Shown here piece by piece: positions 6,594-12,312 of a stretch of DNA of 12,312 nucleotides (position 1 is the stretch's first letter; every line of letters begins with the position of its first letter). Made by a program: the position numbers and the translations under genes. Origin of the DNA: an uncultured Collinsella sp. (GTDB lineage Bacteria; Actinomycetota; Coriobacteriia; Coriobacteriales; Coriobacteriaceae). The notes under the pieces were generated by a model, which worked only from the letters and a program-made list of their open reading frames with translations, had not been told where the DNA came from and searched no databases. The stretch is taken from NCBI GenBank assembly GCA_900757285.1, contig CAAENI010000219.1, positions 1 through 12,312 on the forward strand, given 5' to 3'.

Positions 6594-7187
6594 TTAGCGC
6601 TTGATCTCGATATCGTCGAGCTTGACGTCCATGGCCTCGGTCTTGGCCTCGGCGATGTCGTCGGCAAATTCCAGAGACTTCATCATGGTCTTGACGGCGT
6701 CCTTGTGCTCCTCGACATTGTCGATGCTCACGTAGACGCTGCCGCCGCCTGCTTCGGTGAAGTACTCAGTCGTCACGCCGCCCGAGTGTGTATAGGAAGC
6801 GTTGCGCCAAGTCTTGCCGTTGTACTTGACGGGGTCATTCTCGGTCCACTCAAAGTTGGCCTTCCATTTGGCCTCGTAGTCGAACAGCTCGTCGGCGTTC
6901 TTGTCGGAGTCGAAGACAGGGATGAAGCGATCGCTGGCGTGCTCGCTCTCGGTGAACTTAAACTGGGCCCTATCGGCGGTGTCGCCTGCGACGTCCGTGA
7001 TTTCGACGCCCTCGGGCACCTCGACCTTAAACCAAATGAAGTCGGTCCTCATGTCCACGGCTGGCTTTTCTGCTCCGCCGCCACCGCCACTGCCGGCAGC
7101 GCCACCGCTTCCACCGCAACCCACCAGGGCAACTGCGGCAAAAAGACTCATGCAGAGGGTGAGAATCGCAAAGGCCTTCTTTTTCAT
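6594..7187 (-). CDS. Lipoprotein, paralogue of the neighbouring lipoprotein (copy A)
   Basis: 197 residues starting MKKKAFAILTLCMSLFAAVA, with a lipobox LVGC (21-24), so Cys24 is lipidated and the protein is anchored outside the membrane. A Gly-rich linker (25-40) leads to a soluble domain with TDFIWFKVEVPEGV (48-61), DRFIPVF (86-92), FEWTENDPVKYNGKTW (112-127), GSVYVSIDN (149-157) and EFADDIAEA (173-181). The same landmarks occur in the same order and spacing in the protein at 7428-8030. I do not recognise the domain; it may bind a ligand or envelope component. GAGGAGG eight bases before the ATG fixes the start. A 19-base element shared with the paralogue lies 72 bases upstream. Each gene has its own terminator, so they are probably separate transcripts. 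Confidence 0.88.
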   Translation of the reverse strand: MKKKAFAILTLCMSLFAAVALVGCGGSGGAAGSGGGGGAEKPAVDMRTDFIWFKVEVPEGVEITDVAGDTADRAQFKFTESEHASDRFIPVFDSDKNADELFDYEAKWKANFEWTENDPVKYNGKTWRNASYTHSGGVTTEYFTEAGGGSVYVSIDNVEEHKDAVKTMMKSLEFADDIAEAKTEAMDVKLDDIEIKR

Positions 7188-7259
7188 GGTCGTGTCCTCC
7201 TCGATCTGTAACCGCCCATGGATTACCTGCCTTTACTGTACGCGTGGACGGCTCGCTAG

Positions 7260-7278
7260 GGTGGGCCATGTGTCCCAT
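7260..7278 (-). promoter_or_regulatory. 19-base near-palindrome upstream of lipoprotein copy A
   Basis: GGTGGGCCATGTGTCCCAT on the plus strand is identical to 8228-8246 upstream of the paralogous gene; CTCG occurs 7-8 bases to the left of both copies. Its core is a dyad of the form GGGnCAnnTGnCCC, as expected of a dimeric regulator's operator. It lies 72 bases before the ATG. Conservation by gene duplication alone is the alternative, but the rest of the two upstream regions differs. Confidence 0.5.
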
Positions 7279-7330
7279 TCTGAGGGCTGGAATTGCGCCG
7301 ACAAGTGGCAATATGCGCGGGTCCAAAAGA

Positions 7331-7359
7331 GGGGAGGGCCGATGCTGTCGGCCCTCCCC
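7331..7359 (-). terminator. Intrinsic terminator after second lipoprotein gene
   Basis: A perfect 12-bp stem (GGGGAGGGCCGA 7331-7342 with 7348-7359) and 5-base loop, followed on the minus strand by TCTTTT. It lies 68 bases after the stop of the gene at 7428 and separates the two paralogues. Its stem resembles that of the terminator at 6495-6522, consistent with duplication of the whole unit. Confidence 0.85.
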
Positions 7360-7427
7360 GGGTTGGGCGCCCGTTGTTTTAATGGGCGCATGCGCGCTGG
7401 TGCGCGTAGGCGCGTGCGGGTGTCCCG

Positions 7428-8030
7428 TTACTTGATCTCGATGCTCGAAATCTCGACTTCGCGTGCCTCGGAAACTGCCTCTGCCATGTCATCGGGGAAC
7501 TCGATGGAGTTGAGGAGCGCCTCGGCTTCTTTCTTGTGCTGGTCGAAGTTCGAGATGAGGACGTAGACGCTTCCCGGCTCAACGTCGGTAAAAGGCATGG
7601 TTGAGATGCCGCTGTTGTCCTCGTATGTTCCGACGAGCCACGTCCTGCCGTTATACTCGACGGGGTCGCCATCCTCCCACTGGAACGTTCCAGTGTGCCT
7701 TTCGGCCTGCTCTGCAAAGGACTCTTCGGCCGTCATCTTCTCTTGCCAAACGGGGATGAAACGGTCGACTGTGGTGTTCTCGTTCTCGGGGAAGGTGAGC
7801 TGGACCCTGTCGGCATTCTTGCCGGCGGAGTCGCTTACGCCGACGCCCTCGGGCATCTCGACCTTAAACCAGATAAAGTCGGTCTTCTTGGCGACGGGGG
7901 CCTTTTCCTTGCTCTCGCTCTTGGCGGTGCTGCCGCTTCCGCCCGATGCGCTCCCGCCGCAGCCGACAAGGGCAAATGCGGCAAAGAGGGCGATGCAAAG
8001 GGAAAGAATCGATAGGGTCTTTTTCTTCAT
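7428..8030 (-). CDS. Lipoprotein, paralogue of the neighbouring lipoprotein (copy B)
   Basis: 200 residues from the ATG at 8030, chosen because AAGGAGG lies eight bases before it and the product then begins MKKKTLSILSLCIALFAAFA, a lipoprotein signal with lipobox LVGC (Cys24). The frame is open 11 codons further upstream but without a ribosome site. After a Ser/Gly/Lys linker (25-49) the domain has TDFIWFKVEMPEGV (50-63), DRFIPVW (89-95), FQWEDGDPVEYNGRTW (116-131), GSVYVLISN (153-161) and EFPDDMAEA (177-185). These are the same landmarks as in the protein at 6594-7187, including the SIEIK/DIEIK end. The family is not recognised. The pair most likely arose by tandem duplication and has since diverged strongly. 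Confidence 0.88.
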   Translation of the reverse strand: MKKKTLSILSLCIALFAAFALVGCGGSASGGSGSTAKSESKEKAPVAKKTDFIWFKVEMPEGVGVSDSAGKNADRVQLTFPENENTTVDRFIPVWQEKMTAEESFAEQAERHTGTFQWEDGDPVEYNGRTWLVGTYEDNSGISTMPFTDVEPGSVYVLISNFDQHKKEAEALLNSIEFPDDMAEAVSEAREVEISSIEIK

Positions 8031-8227
8031 GGTGGCGTCCTCCTTGTCTGCCGATGACATCACGGCGCCGCATGCTGTTGGGGTACTGATTGCGCTGGCG
8101 GCGGATGTCTCTGTGTGCTGTGCGGCTTATGCCTCCGTTCATTGCTTGTGGCCGTTGCCCGGCCGTGCCCCAACGGGTTCCTTACTTATAGATATGCCCC
8201 AGCTTGTGCTGCCCGGGAGTCTCGAAA

Positions 8228-8246
8228 GGTGGGCCATGTGTCCCAT
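8228..8246 (-). promoter_or_regulatory. 19-base near-palindrome upstream of lipoprotein copy B
   Basis: Second identical copy of GGTGGGCCATGTGTCCCAT, 197 bases before the lipoprotein ATG and about 55 bases upstream of the fchA -35 box. Because of this position it could act on either of the divergent genes. The other copy, upstream of lipoprotein A, points to the lipoproteins. Confidence 0.5.
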
Positions 8247-8301
8247 GTTTGTGTCGCTGCCGCCTATCGTGTGCCATAGAAATCCGCGATGGCCAGGTGC
8301 G

Positions 8302-8330
8302 CTGACGCCCATGTGCTTATGGGCTAGACT
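8302..8330 (+). promoter_or_regulatory. Candidate sigma-70-type promoter for fchA-folD
   Basis: CTGACG (8302-8307) and TAGACT (8325-8330) are separated by exactly 17 bases, giving good partial matches to TTGACA and TATAAT. The spacer itself holds a small inverted repeat GCCCAT/ATGGGC (8307-8312, 8319-8324). Transcription would start near 8337, leaving a leader of about 70 bases. Confidence 0.5.
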
Positions 8331-8352
8331 TAGCACCATTACGTGATCGATG

Positions 8353-8380
8353 CGGTCGGTCGGCGGTTGCCACCCGACCG
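8353..8380 (+). other. Hairpin in the fchA leader
   Basis: CGGTCGG (8353-8359) pairs with CCGACCG (8374-8380), with a smaller GGC/GCC pairing inside the loop. It lies in the predicted 5' leader 28 bases before the ATG and leaves the ribosome site free. It does not match the tetrahydrofolate riboswitch patterns I can recall. There is no T tail, so it is not an obvious attenuator. Confidence 0.4.
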
Positions 8381-8407
8381 ATGTATATGACTTGAAGGTG
8401 CATGTGC

Positions 8408-9040
8408 ATGAGCCAAGAGATGATGGACAAGACCTGCCGCGGGTTTGCCGAGGCGCTGGCCGCGCGCGAGCCGGTTCCCGGCGGTGGCAGCGCGAGCGCC
8501 TTTGTGGGCGCGCTGGGCGCCTCGCTGTGCGGAATGGTTGCCCGCTACGGTGCGACCAATCCCGCGCTTGCCGATCGCGCGGATGACCTGACGCGTGCGT
8601 TTGCCCATGCTGATGAGCTGGCCCAGGAGCTTGTCGAGTTGGTTGCCGAGGACGTTCGTGCCTATGGGCAGGTGTCCGCGGCGTACGGTATTCCGCGTGA
8701 CGATCCGGCTCGAGCGACCGCGATTCAGGATGCGCTGCATGTGGCCGCTATGCCGCCGTATCGCATTATGGATGCCTGCGGGCGTGCGCTGGCGCTGCTC
8801 GAGGACATGGCCGACAAGGGTTCGCGTCAGCTGCTGTCCGATGTGGCGTGCGGCGCCGTGTTCTGCCGTTCCGCTATGCAGGGCGCGAGCTTGACGCTCT
8901 TTGCCAACACCACGTCTATGAAGGACCGGGCGCGCGCCGAGGAGCTCGAGACCGCGTGCGATGAGCTGCTGGACACGTGGTTGCCGCGCGCCGATGCGCT
9001 GGCGCGCCGCGCCGCCGACGCTGCAAGGAAGAGAGGATAG
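8408..9040 (+). CDS. fchA: Cyclodeaminase/cyclohydrolase family protein (FchA-like methenyl-THF cyclohydrolase)
   Basis: 210 residues of the formiminotransferase-cyclodeaminase (FTCD C-terminal) family, an all-helical cytoplasmic enzyme class. Stand-alone members act as methenyl-tetrahydrofolate cyclohydrolase or formimino-THF cyclodeaminase. Signatures are PVPGGGSASAFVGALGASL (22-40), the folate-site loop near the N-terminus, and LLSDVACGAVFCRSAMQGAS followed by LTLFANTT (142-169), the conserved C-terminal half. The ATG at 8408 is nine bases after AAGG; an ATG at 8402 is too close to that site. The stop is two bases before the folD ATG, so the two are co-transcribed and probably translationally coupled. 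Neighbouring FolD lacks cyclohydrolase residues, which favours a cyclohydrolase role here over histidine degradation. No hut genes are in the window. Confidence 0.88.
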   Translation: MSQEMMDKTCRGFAEALAAREPVPGGGSASAFVGALGASLCGMVARYGATNPALADRADDLTRAFAHADELAQELVELVAEDVRAYGQVSAAYGIPRDDPARATAIQDALHVAAMPPYRIMDACGRALALLEDMADKGSRQLLSDVACGAVFCRSAMQGASLTLFANTTSMKDRARAEELETACDELLDTWLPRADALARRAADAARKRG

Positions 9041-9042
9041 CC

Positions 9043-9897
9043 ATGGCTGAACTGCTGAAGGGCGCTCCCGTCGCCCGCGCGTTGACTGAGGAACTTGCTG
9101 CTCGCTGCGTGGCTTTGCGCGAGCGCGGCGTTGTTCCGACGTTGGCTATCGTGCGTGTGGGTGAACGCGAGGACGACCTATCCTACGAGCGCGGTGCGCT
9201 CAGGCGCTGCGAGAAGGTTGGCATTGAAGCTCGCCGCGTTTTGCTTCCCGCCGATGTTTCGCGGGACGAGCTGTTGGCGGCCATCGAGGACATCAATACC
9301 GATTCGTCTGTTCATGGCTGCCTGATGTTCCGCCCGCTGCCCGCCGGCCTTGACGAGGACGCGGTTGCCGCGGCACTCGATCCTGCCAAGGACGTTGACT
9401 CCATGACGCCGGCTTCGCTGCTCACCACGCTTTCGGGGCGCGGCGAGGGTTTTGCCCCCTGCACAGCCGAAGCCGTGCTTGCTTTGCTGGATCATTACGG
9501 CGTTGAGCTGGATGGGGCCAAGGTCGCGGTGGTCGGGCGCTCGCTGGTGATCGGGCGTCCTGTTGCCGCCATGCTTACGGCGCGCAATTCGACCGTGACA
9601 ACGTGCCATACGCATACGCGCGACCTTGCTGCCGAGTGCCGTGCTGCCGACATTGTGGTTGCCGCCGTTGGACGCGCGCGTACGATTGGCGTGGATGCGG
9701 TTCGCGAGGGCCAGACGATCATCGATGTTGGCATTAATTGGGACGAGGCCGCTGGCAAGCTGGTGGGTGACGTCGATTCTGATGCTGCGGAGCCGGTCGT
9801 TAACGCCATCACGCCCGTGCCGGGCGGCGTGGGCGCTGTGACGACGGCGATCCTCGCCAAACACGTGATCGAGGCGGCCGAGCGCGCATCGAAATAG
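9043..9897 (+). CDS. folD: FolD-family methylene-THF dehydrogenase, probably without cyclohydrolase activity
   Basis: 284 residues, the usual FolD length. GAGAGG six bases before the ATG supports the start. FolD normally oxidises 5,10-methylene-THF with NAD(P) and then hydrolyses methenyl-THF. Nucleotide-binding motifs are intact: VVGRSLVIGRPVAAML (163-178), ADIVVAAVG (202-210), TIIDVGIN (225-232) and ITPVPGGVG (256-264). In the catalytic cleft Tyr48 is present in the LSYERGALRR segment (46-55). The lysine expected four residues later (Lys56 of the human enzyme) is Ala52. The Gln of the usual LVQLPLP is Phe96 in LMFRPLP (94-100). Asp119 of KDVDS is kept, but the following Gly is Ser. Loss of the Lys is known to abolish cyclohydrolase while sparing dehydrogenase in related enzymes, so FchA next door probably supplies that step. 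PCTA replaces the usual PCTP (139-142). Confidence 0.92.
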   Translation: MAELLKGAPVARALTEELAARCVALRERGVVPTLAIVRVGEREDDLSYERGALRRCEKVGIEARRVLLPADVSRDELLAAIEDINTDSSVHGCLMFRPLPAGLDEDAVAAALDPAKDVDSMTPASLLTTLSGRGEGFAPCTAEAVLALLDHYGVELDGAKVAVVGRSLVIGRPVAAMLTARNSTVTTCHTHTRDLAAECRAADIVVAAVGRARTIGVDAVREGQTIIDVGINWDEAAGKLVGDVDSDAAEPVVNAITPVPGGVGAVTTAILAKHVIEAAERASK

Positions 9898-9945
9898 GCG
9901 TTTTGGGCTGTTTGAGGGGTTAGCTCTATACCCCGTGGACAGAAA

Positions 9946-10053
9946 ATGCCAAATATGAGTACTGTTGCCAAGATAGTCACATATATTTTAGGCCAAATAG
10001 GCTCTCTAACGATATTTATTATCGATAGAGAGCCTATTTTATTGGACCTATGA
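9946..10053 (+). CDS. Possible 35-residue hydrophobic peptide within the palindromic element
   Basis: ATG at 9946 to TGA at 10051-10053 gives a 35-residue peptide beginning MPNMSTVAKIVTYILGQIGS, mostly hydrophobic. Because the start lies in the terminal inverted repeat, the opposite end also encodes a peptide starting MPNMSTV (10067-10153, minus strand, 28 residues). There is no proper Shine-Dalgarno site, so translation is doubtful. Confidence 0.15.
   Translation: MPNMSTVAKIVTYILGQIGSLTIFIIDREPILLDL
9995..10044 (+). terminator. Inner hairpin of the element, terminator-like
   Basis: A 20-bp stem with one A-A mismatch (9995-10014 with 10020-10039), a TTTAT loop, and TTTTATT at its 3' edge. 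Being the first strong hairpin after folD (98 bases past its stop), it could end the fchA-folD transcript. That would mean the inserted element supplies the terminator. Confidence 0.5.
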
Positions 10054-10251
10054 GGAATTACATCATCTAATTTTTGAACAAATGTAGACTTTCGACACCC
10101 ATACGTAGCAAAATTGCTGTTACTAAATTGGTGACAGTACTCATATTTGGCATTTTTTGACCACAGGGGTTGCCAGCGCCGTGGTTTCGCCCTTTCTGCG
10201 CCGAAGCGATACACTGTTATCGTTTGATTTCTTCGCTCAAGGAGGATGCGC

Positions 10252-11775
10252 ATGCCGTGCACAACGATTTTGGTTGGTAAGAACGCGAGCTACGACGGGT
10301 CGACGTTGGTCGCCCGCAACGAGGATTCGTCCAACGGGGTGTTTGAGCCCAAGCGTATGCGTGTGGTGCATCCCGACGAGCAGCCGCGCGTCTATACGAG
10401 CGTCCTGAGTCACCTGACCGTTGAACTGTCCGACAATCCCATGCGCTACACGAGCGTCCCCGATGTTGTCCCGGGCCACGGCATCTGGGCCGAGGCCGGT
10501 TTCAACGAGCTCAATGTCGGCATGTCCGCAACCGAGACGCTCACCACCAACGAGCGCGTCCGCGGCGCCGACCCGCTTGTGGACTACCTGCCCGCCAAGG
10601 GCAACGAAGGCGAGGATGGATACGTTCCGGCGCAGCCCGGTGGCTTGGGCGAGGAGGACATGGTGACCCTGGTCCTGCCGTATGCCAAGTCCGCTCGCGA
10701 CGGCGTTCGTATCCTGGGTGATCTGCTCGAGCGCTACGGCACCTACGAGAACAACGGCATCGCCTTTAGCGACGTGGACGAGATCTGGTGGCTCGAGACC
10801 ATCGGCGGCCACCACTGGATCGCCAAGCGCGTGCCCGATGACGCCTATGTGACCATGCCCAACCAGCTGGGTATCGACAGCTTTGACCTGGACGACGCCG
10901 AGGGCGCCCAGACCGACCACATGTGCTCCGCCGACCTGCGCTCCTGGATGGCCGAGTGGCATCTGGACCTGACGCTGGGTGTCGAGGGCGACGGCCCGGC
11001 GACGGTATTCAACCCGCGCGAGGCCTTTGGCTCGCACAGCGACAGCGACCACGTTTACAACACGCCGCGCGCCTGGTACATGCAGCGCTGCCTCAACCCC
11101 AGCGACGTGTGGGACGGCCCCGATGCCGACTACACGCCTGAGAGCGACGATATCCCCTGGAGCCGCGTGCCCGAGCGCAAGGTGACCATCGAGGACATTA
11201 AGTACGTGCTTTCGAGCCACTACCAGGGCACGGAGTACGACTGCTACGGCAGCGAGGGCACGCCCGCCACGCGTGGCGCCTATCGCCCCATCGGCATCAA
11301 CCGCAACAGCCAGCTCGCCGTGTTGCAGCTGCGCCCCTATGCGCAGCCGGCCTACCGCGCCGTGCAGTGGATGGCCTTTGGCTCCAACTCGTTTAACGCG
11401 CTGGTTCCGCTGTACGCCAACGTCGAGACCATGCCCGAGTACTATGCCGACACGCAGGCTCGCGTGACGTCCGAAAACTTCTACTGGGCCAACCGCCTGA
11501 TCGGCGCGCTGGCTGACGTCCGCTTCCATGAGTGCGGTCGCGCGGTCGAGGATTATCAGGAGAAGGTCGGTGGCATGGGCCACAAGCAGATCCATGACGT
11601 CGACGCTGCCGTAGCCGTTCTGCCCGAGGCCGAAGTGCCTGCCGAACTTGCACGCGCCAACGAGGCCTTTGCCGAGCGTGTTCGCGTGGAAACCGATGCT
11701 CTACTGGGCAAGGTGCTCTACACCACGAGCTGCGCCATGAAGAACTCTTTCGCGATGAACGACAACGTGAGGTAG
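10252..11775 (+). CDS. C69-family dipeptidase (PepD-like Ntn hydrolase)
   Basis: 507 residues from the ATG at 10252, six bases after AAGGAGG; an ATG at 10246 is adjacent to that site and less likely. The N-terminus MPCTTILVGKNASYDGSTLV is the C69/U34 signature. Cys3 is the expected nucleophile exposed by removal of the first residues, as in N-terminal nucleophile hydrolases. Further family landmarks are ARNEDS (21-26), the GFNELNVGMSATET segment, ENNGIAFSDVDEIWWLETIG and GHHWIAKRVPDDAYVTMPNQ. These enzymes hydrolyse a broad range of dipeptides. There is no signal peptide, so the product is likely cytoplasmic, and the length is normal. It appears monocistronic. TACACT near 10211 could be a -10 box. 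Base use is strongly GC-biased at third positions, typical of a well-expressed gene here. Confidence 0.93.
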   Translation: MPCTTILVGKNASYDGSTLVARNEDSSNGVFEPKRMRVVHPDEQPRVYTSVLSHLTVELSDNPMRYTSVPDVVPGHGIWAEAGFNELNVGMSATETLTTNERVRGADPLVDYLPAKGNEGEDGYVPAQPGGLGEEDMVTLVLPYAKSARDGVRILGDLLERYGTYENNGIAFSDVDEIWWLETIGGHHWIAKRVPDDAYVTMPNQLGIDSFDLDDAEGAQTDHMCSADLRSWMAEWHLDLTLGVEGDGPATVFNPREAFGSHSDSDHVYNTPRAWYMQRCLNPSDVWDGPDADYTPESDDIPWSRVPERKVTIEDIKYVLSSHYQGTEYDCYGSEGTPATRGAYRPIGINRNSQLAVLQLRPYAQPAYRAVQWMAFGSNSFNALVPLYANVETMPEYYADTQARVTSENFYWANRLIGALADVRFHECGRAVEDYQEKVGGMGHKQIHDVDAAVAVLPEAEVPAELARANEAFAERVRVETDALLGKVLYTTSCAMKNSFAMNDNVR

Positions 11776-11809
11776 GGATTTCCCGTCGATCGAATAGCGC
11801 TAAAACGCT

Positions 11810-11839
11810 TTGTCGCTTTCACTCGATCTTGGGTACAAG
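11810..11839 (+). promoter_or_regulatory. Candidate promoter of the small helical protein gene
   Basis: TTGTCG (11810-11815) and TACAAG (11834-11839) are 18 bases apart, fair matches to -35 and -10 boxes, and the leader would be about 30 bases. No terminator for the preceding dipeptidase gene is evident between 11776 and 11809, so read-through is possible. Confidence 0.35.
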
Positions 11840-11874
11840 AACGCCAATGCAGTTGTTTATGATTGGAGACAACC

Positions 11875-12291
11875 ATGGTTATGAAACTCGATCAGCTTGT
11901 TAACGGCGCCATCAACGTTGGCTTTGGCGCTGCCGCCGTTGCCGTCGAAGGCGGCAAAAAGGTCCTCGACGACCTTAATACCAAGGGCGAACAGGTCCGC
12001 AAGGACACCGCCGCCCCCGATATCGCCCGCAGTGTGTCCGACATGTTTGAGCAGGCCGGTGGCACCATCTCCGATCTGACCGAGCGCTTGGGCATGCAGG
12101 GCGAGACCGCGGCCCAGCGCGTGCTCGACGAGCTCATCCTGGCCCGCGTCCGCGTCATGACCGCCCCCGAGCGCACGGCCTTCCTGGCCCATGTGCGCGA
12201 CATCGTCGATTCGGTCGAGGACAACGTGACCTCGGTGCCCGTCGAGTCCGTTGAGCCCGACGATGCGAAGGATACCGAAGAGGCCGAGTAG
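11875..12291 (+). CDS. Small phasin-like/amphipathic helical protein of unknown function
   Basis: 138 residues from the ATG at 11875, six bases after GGAG; an upstream TTG in frame has no site. The N-terminus MVMKLDQLVNGAINVGFGAA has a Gly/Ala-rich hydrophobic stretch (10-25). A long charged helical region follows (GGKKVLDDLNTKGEQVRK, FEQAGGTISDLTERLG), then a second helical part LARVRVMTAPERTAFLAHVR and an acidic C-terminal tail (DDAKDTEEAE). The pattern resembles phasin-family and regulator-like coiled-coil proteins that coat granules or pair with a partner. It contains no catalytic motif or classical signal peptide. The stop is followed by only 21 bases of the window, so downstream context is unknown. 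The gene is secure; the family call is tentative. Confidence 0.82.
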   Translation: MVMKLDQLVNGAINVGFGAAAVAVEGGKKVLDDLNTKGEQVRKDTAAPDIARSVSDMFEQAGGTISDLTERLGMQGETAAQRVLDELILARVRVMTAPERTAFLAHVRDIVDSVEDNVTSVPVESVEPDDAKDTEEAE

Positions 12292-12312
12292 CAGCGCAGA
12301 TGGCAGATTCCA

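Larger units (their letters stand above)
8031..8407. other. Divergent intergenic region between lipoprotein copy B and fchA
   Basis: 377 bases without a supported gene. It contains the 5' leader of the lipoprotein gene, the second copy of the 19-base element (8228-8246), a promoter candidate for fchA (8302-8330) and a hairpin in the fchA leader (8353-8380). On the minus strand TATAAG lies near 8190, a possible -10 for the lipoprotein gene, without a clear -35. Confidence 0.5.
9931..10169. mobile_element. MITE-like 239-base palindromic element
   Basis: The left end (9931-9981) and right end (10118-10169) are imperfect inverted repeats of about 51 bases, with a perfect 23-base core (9943-9965 matching 10134-10156) that includes ATGCCAAATATGAGTACTGT. 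The outer tips are CCCCGTGGACA and, inverted, CCCCTGTGGTCA. Between them is a further 20-bp hairpin (9995-10039). The element is AT-rich and stands out from the surrounding GC-rich genes. It contains no transposase, so it would depend on one elsewhere. No clear target duplication is visible; GGGGTT occurs on both sides but is not convincing. Alternatives are an intergenic palindromic repeat of the REP/BIME type or a structured RNA. The 354-base gap 9898-10251 holds nothing else but the promoter area of the next gene. Confidence 0.75.

Noticed and set aside
6567..7211. A 214-codon plus-strand open frame opposite lipoprotein copy A
   Set aside because: It is the shadow of the minus-strand lipoprotein gene, which has a signal peptide, lipobox, Shine-Dalgarno site and a paralogue; a similar shadow opposite copy B was also rejected.
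8353..8380. A tetrahydrofolate riboswitch in the fchA leader
   Set aside because: The stretch is too short and lacks the conserved core sequences I know for THF riboswitches; only a simple hairpin is visible.
9916..9934. GGGGT / ACCCC hairpin just after folD as its terminator
   Set aside because: The stem is only 5 bp, has no T tail, and its right arm is the tip of the palindromic element; the inner hairpin at 9995-10039 is a better candidate.
10237..11595. A 452-codon open frame on the minus strand opposite the dipeptidase gene
   Set aside because: It mirrors the GC-rich third positions of the C69 gene, has low-complexity Val/Ala/Gly/His content and no family motif. The plus-strand gene has clear signatures and a ribosome site.

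Overview
The window looks like part of the chromosome of a high-GC, gut-type actinobacterium of the class Coriobacteriia, most probably Collinsella or a close relative. This is inferred from the GC-rich coding style, the sulfur-free set of folate C1 genes placed side by side (fchA-folD), a C69-family dipeptidase, sortase-tailed surface proteins and small LVGC lipoproteins. No rRNA, tRNA or CRISPR array was seen.

Region 1-3760 has an accessory, partly decayed character. It starts with a broken SHOCT-domain gene that has an in-frame amber stop and a frameshift (123-591). A stretch of apparent gene remnants follows, ending at a bidirectional hairpin terminator (821-846). A candidate 30-residue basic/hydrophobic peptide gene lies on the minus strand (869-961). 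Next is a minus-strand series with short gaps: a DUF1016/YhcG-type PD-(D/E)XK nuclease (2211-3260), an ADP-ribosylglycohydrolase (1359-2147) with a substituted metal-site aspartate, and a 73-residue protein of unknown function (1105-1326). Divergent from the nuclease is a small bacterial PH-like domain protein (3428-3697), separated from the next gene by a strong 15-bp-stem terminator.

Region 3790-8246 encodes exported proteins on the minus strand. One is a large Tat-exported, sortase-tailed phosphatidylinositol-specific phospholipase C-like protein. The other two are paralogous lipoproteins in tandem (6594-7187 and 7428-8030), each with its own Shine-Dalgarno site and terminator. Each also has a copy of the same 19-base near-palindrome upstream.

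Region 8302-9897 is a plus-strand folate C1 operon: methenyl-THF cyclohydrolase/cyclodeaminase-family FchA followed 2 bases later by a FolD homologue. This FolD lacks the lysine and glutamine needed for cyclohydrolase activity, so the two genes probably split what a normal bifunctional FolD does.

Region 9931-10169 is an AT-rich 239-base palindromic element resembling a MITE, with about 51-base terminal inverted repeats and an inner 20-bp hairpin that could also terminate the folate operon. It is followed by a C69 dipeptidase gene (10252-11775) and a small phasin-like/amphipathic helical protein gene (11875-12291).
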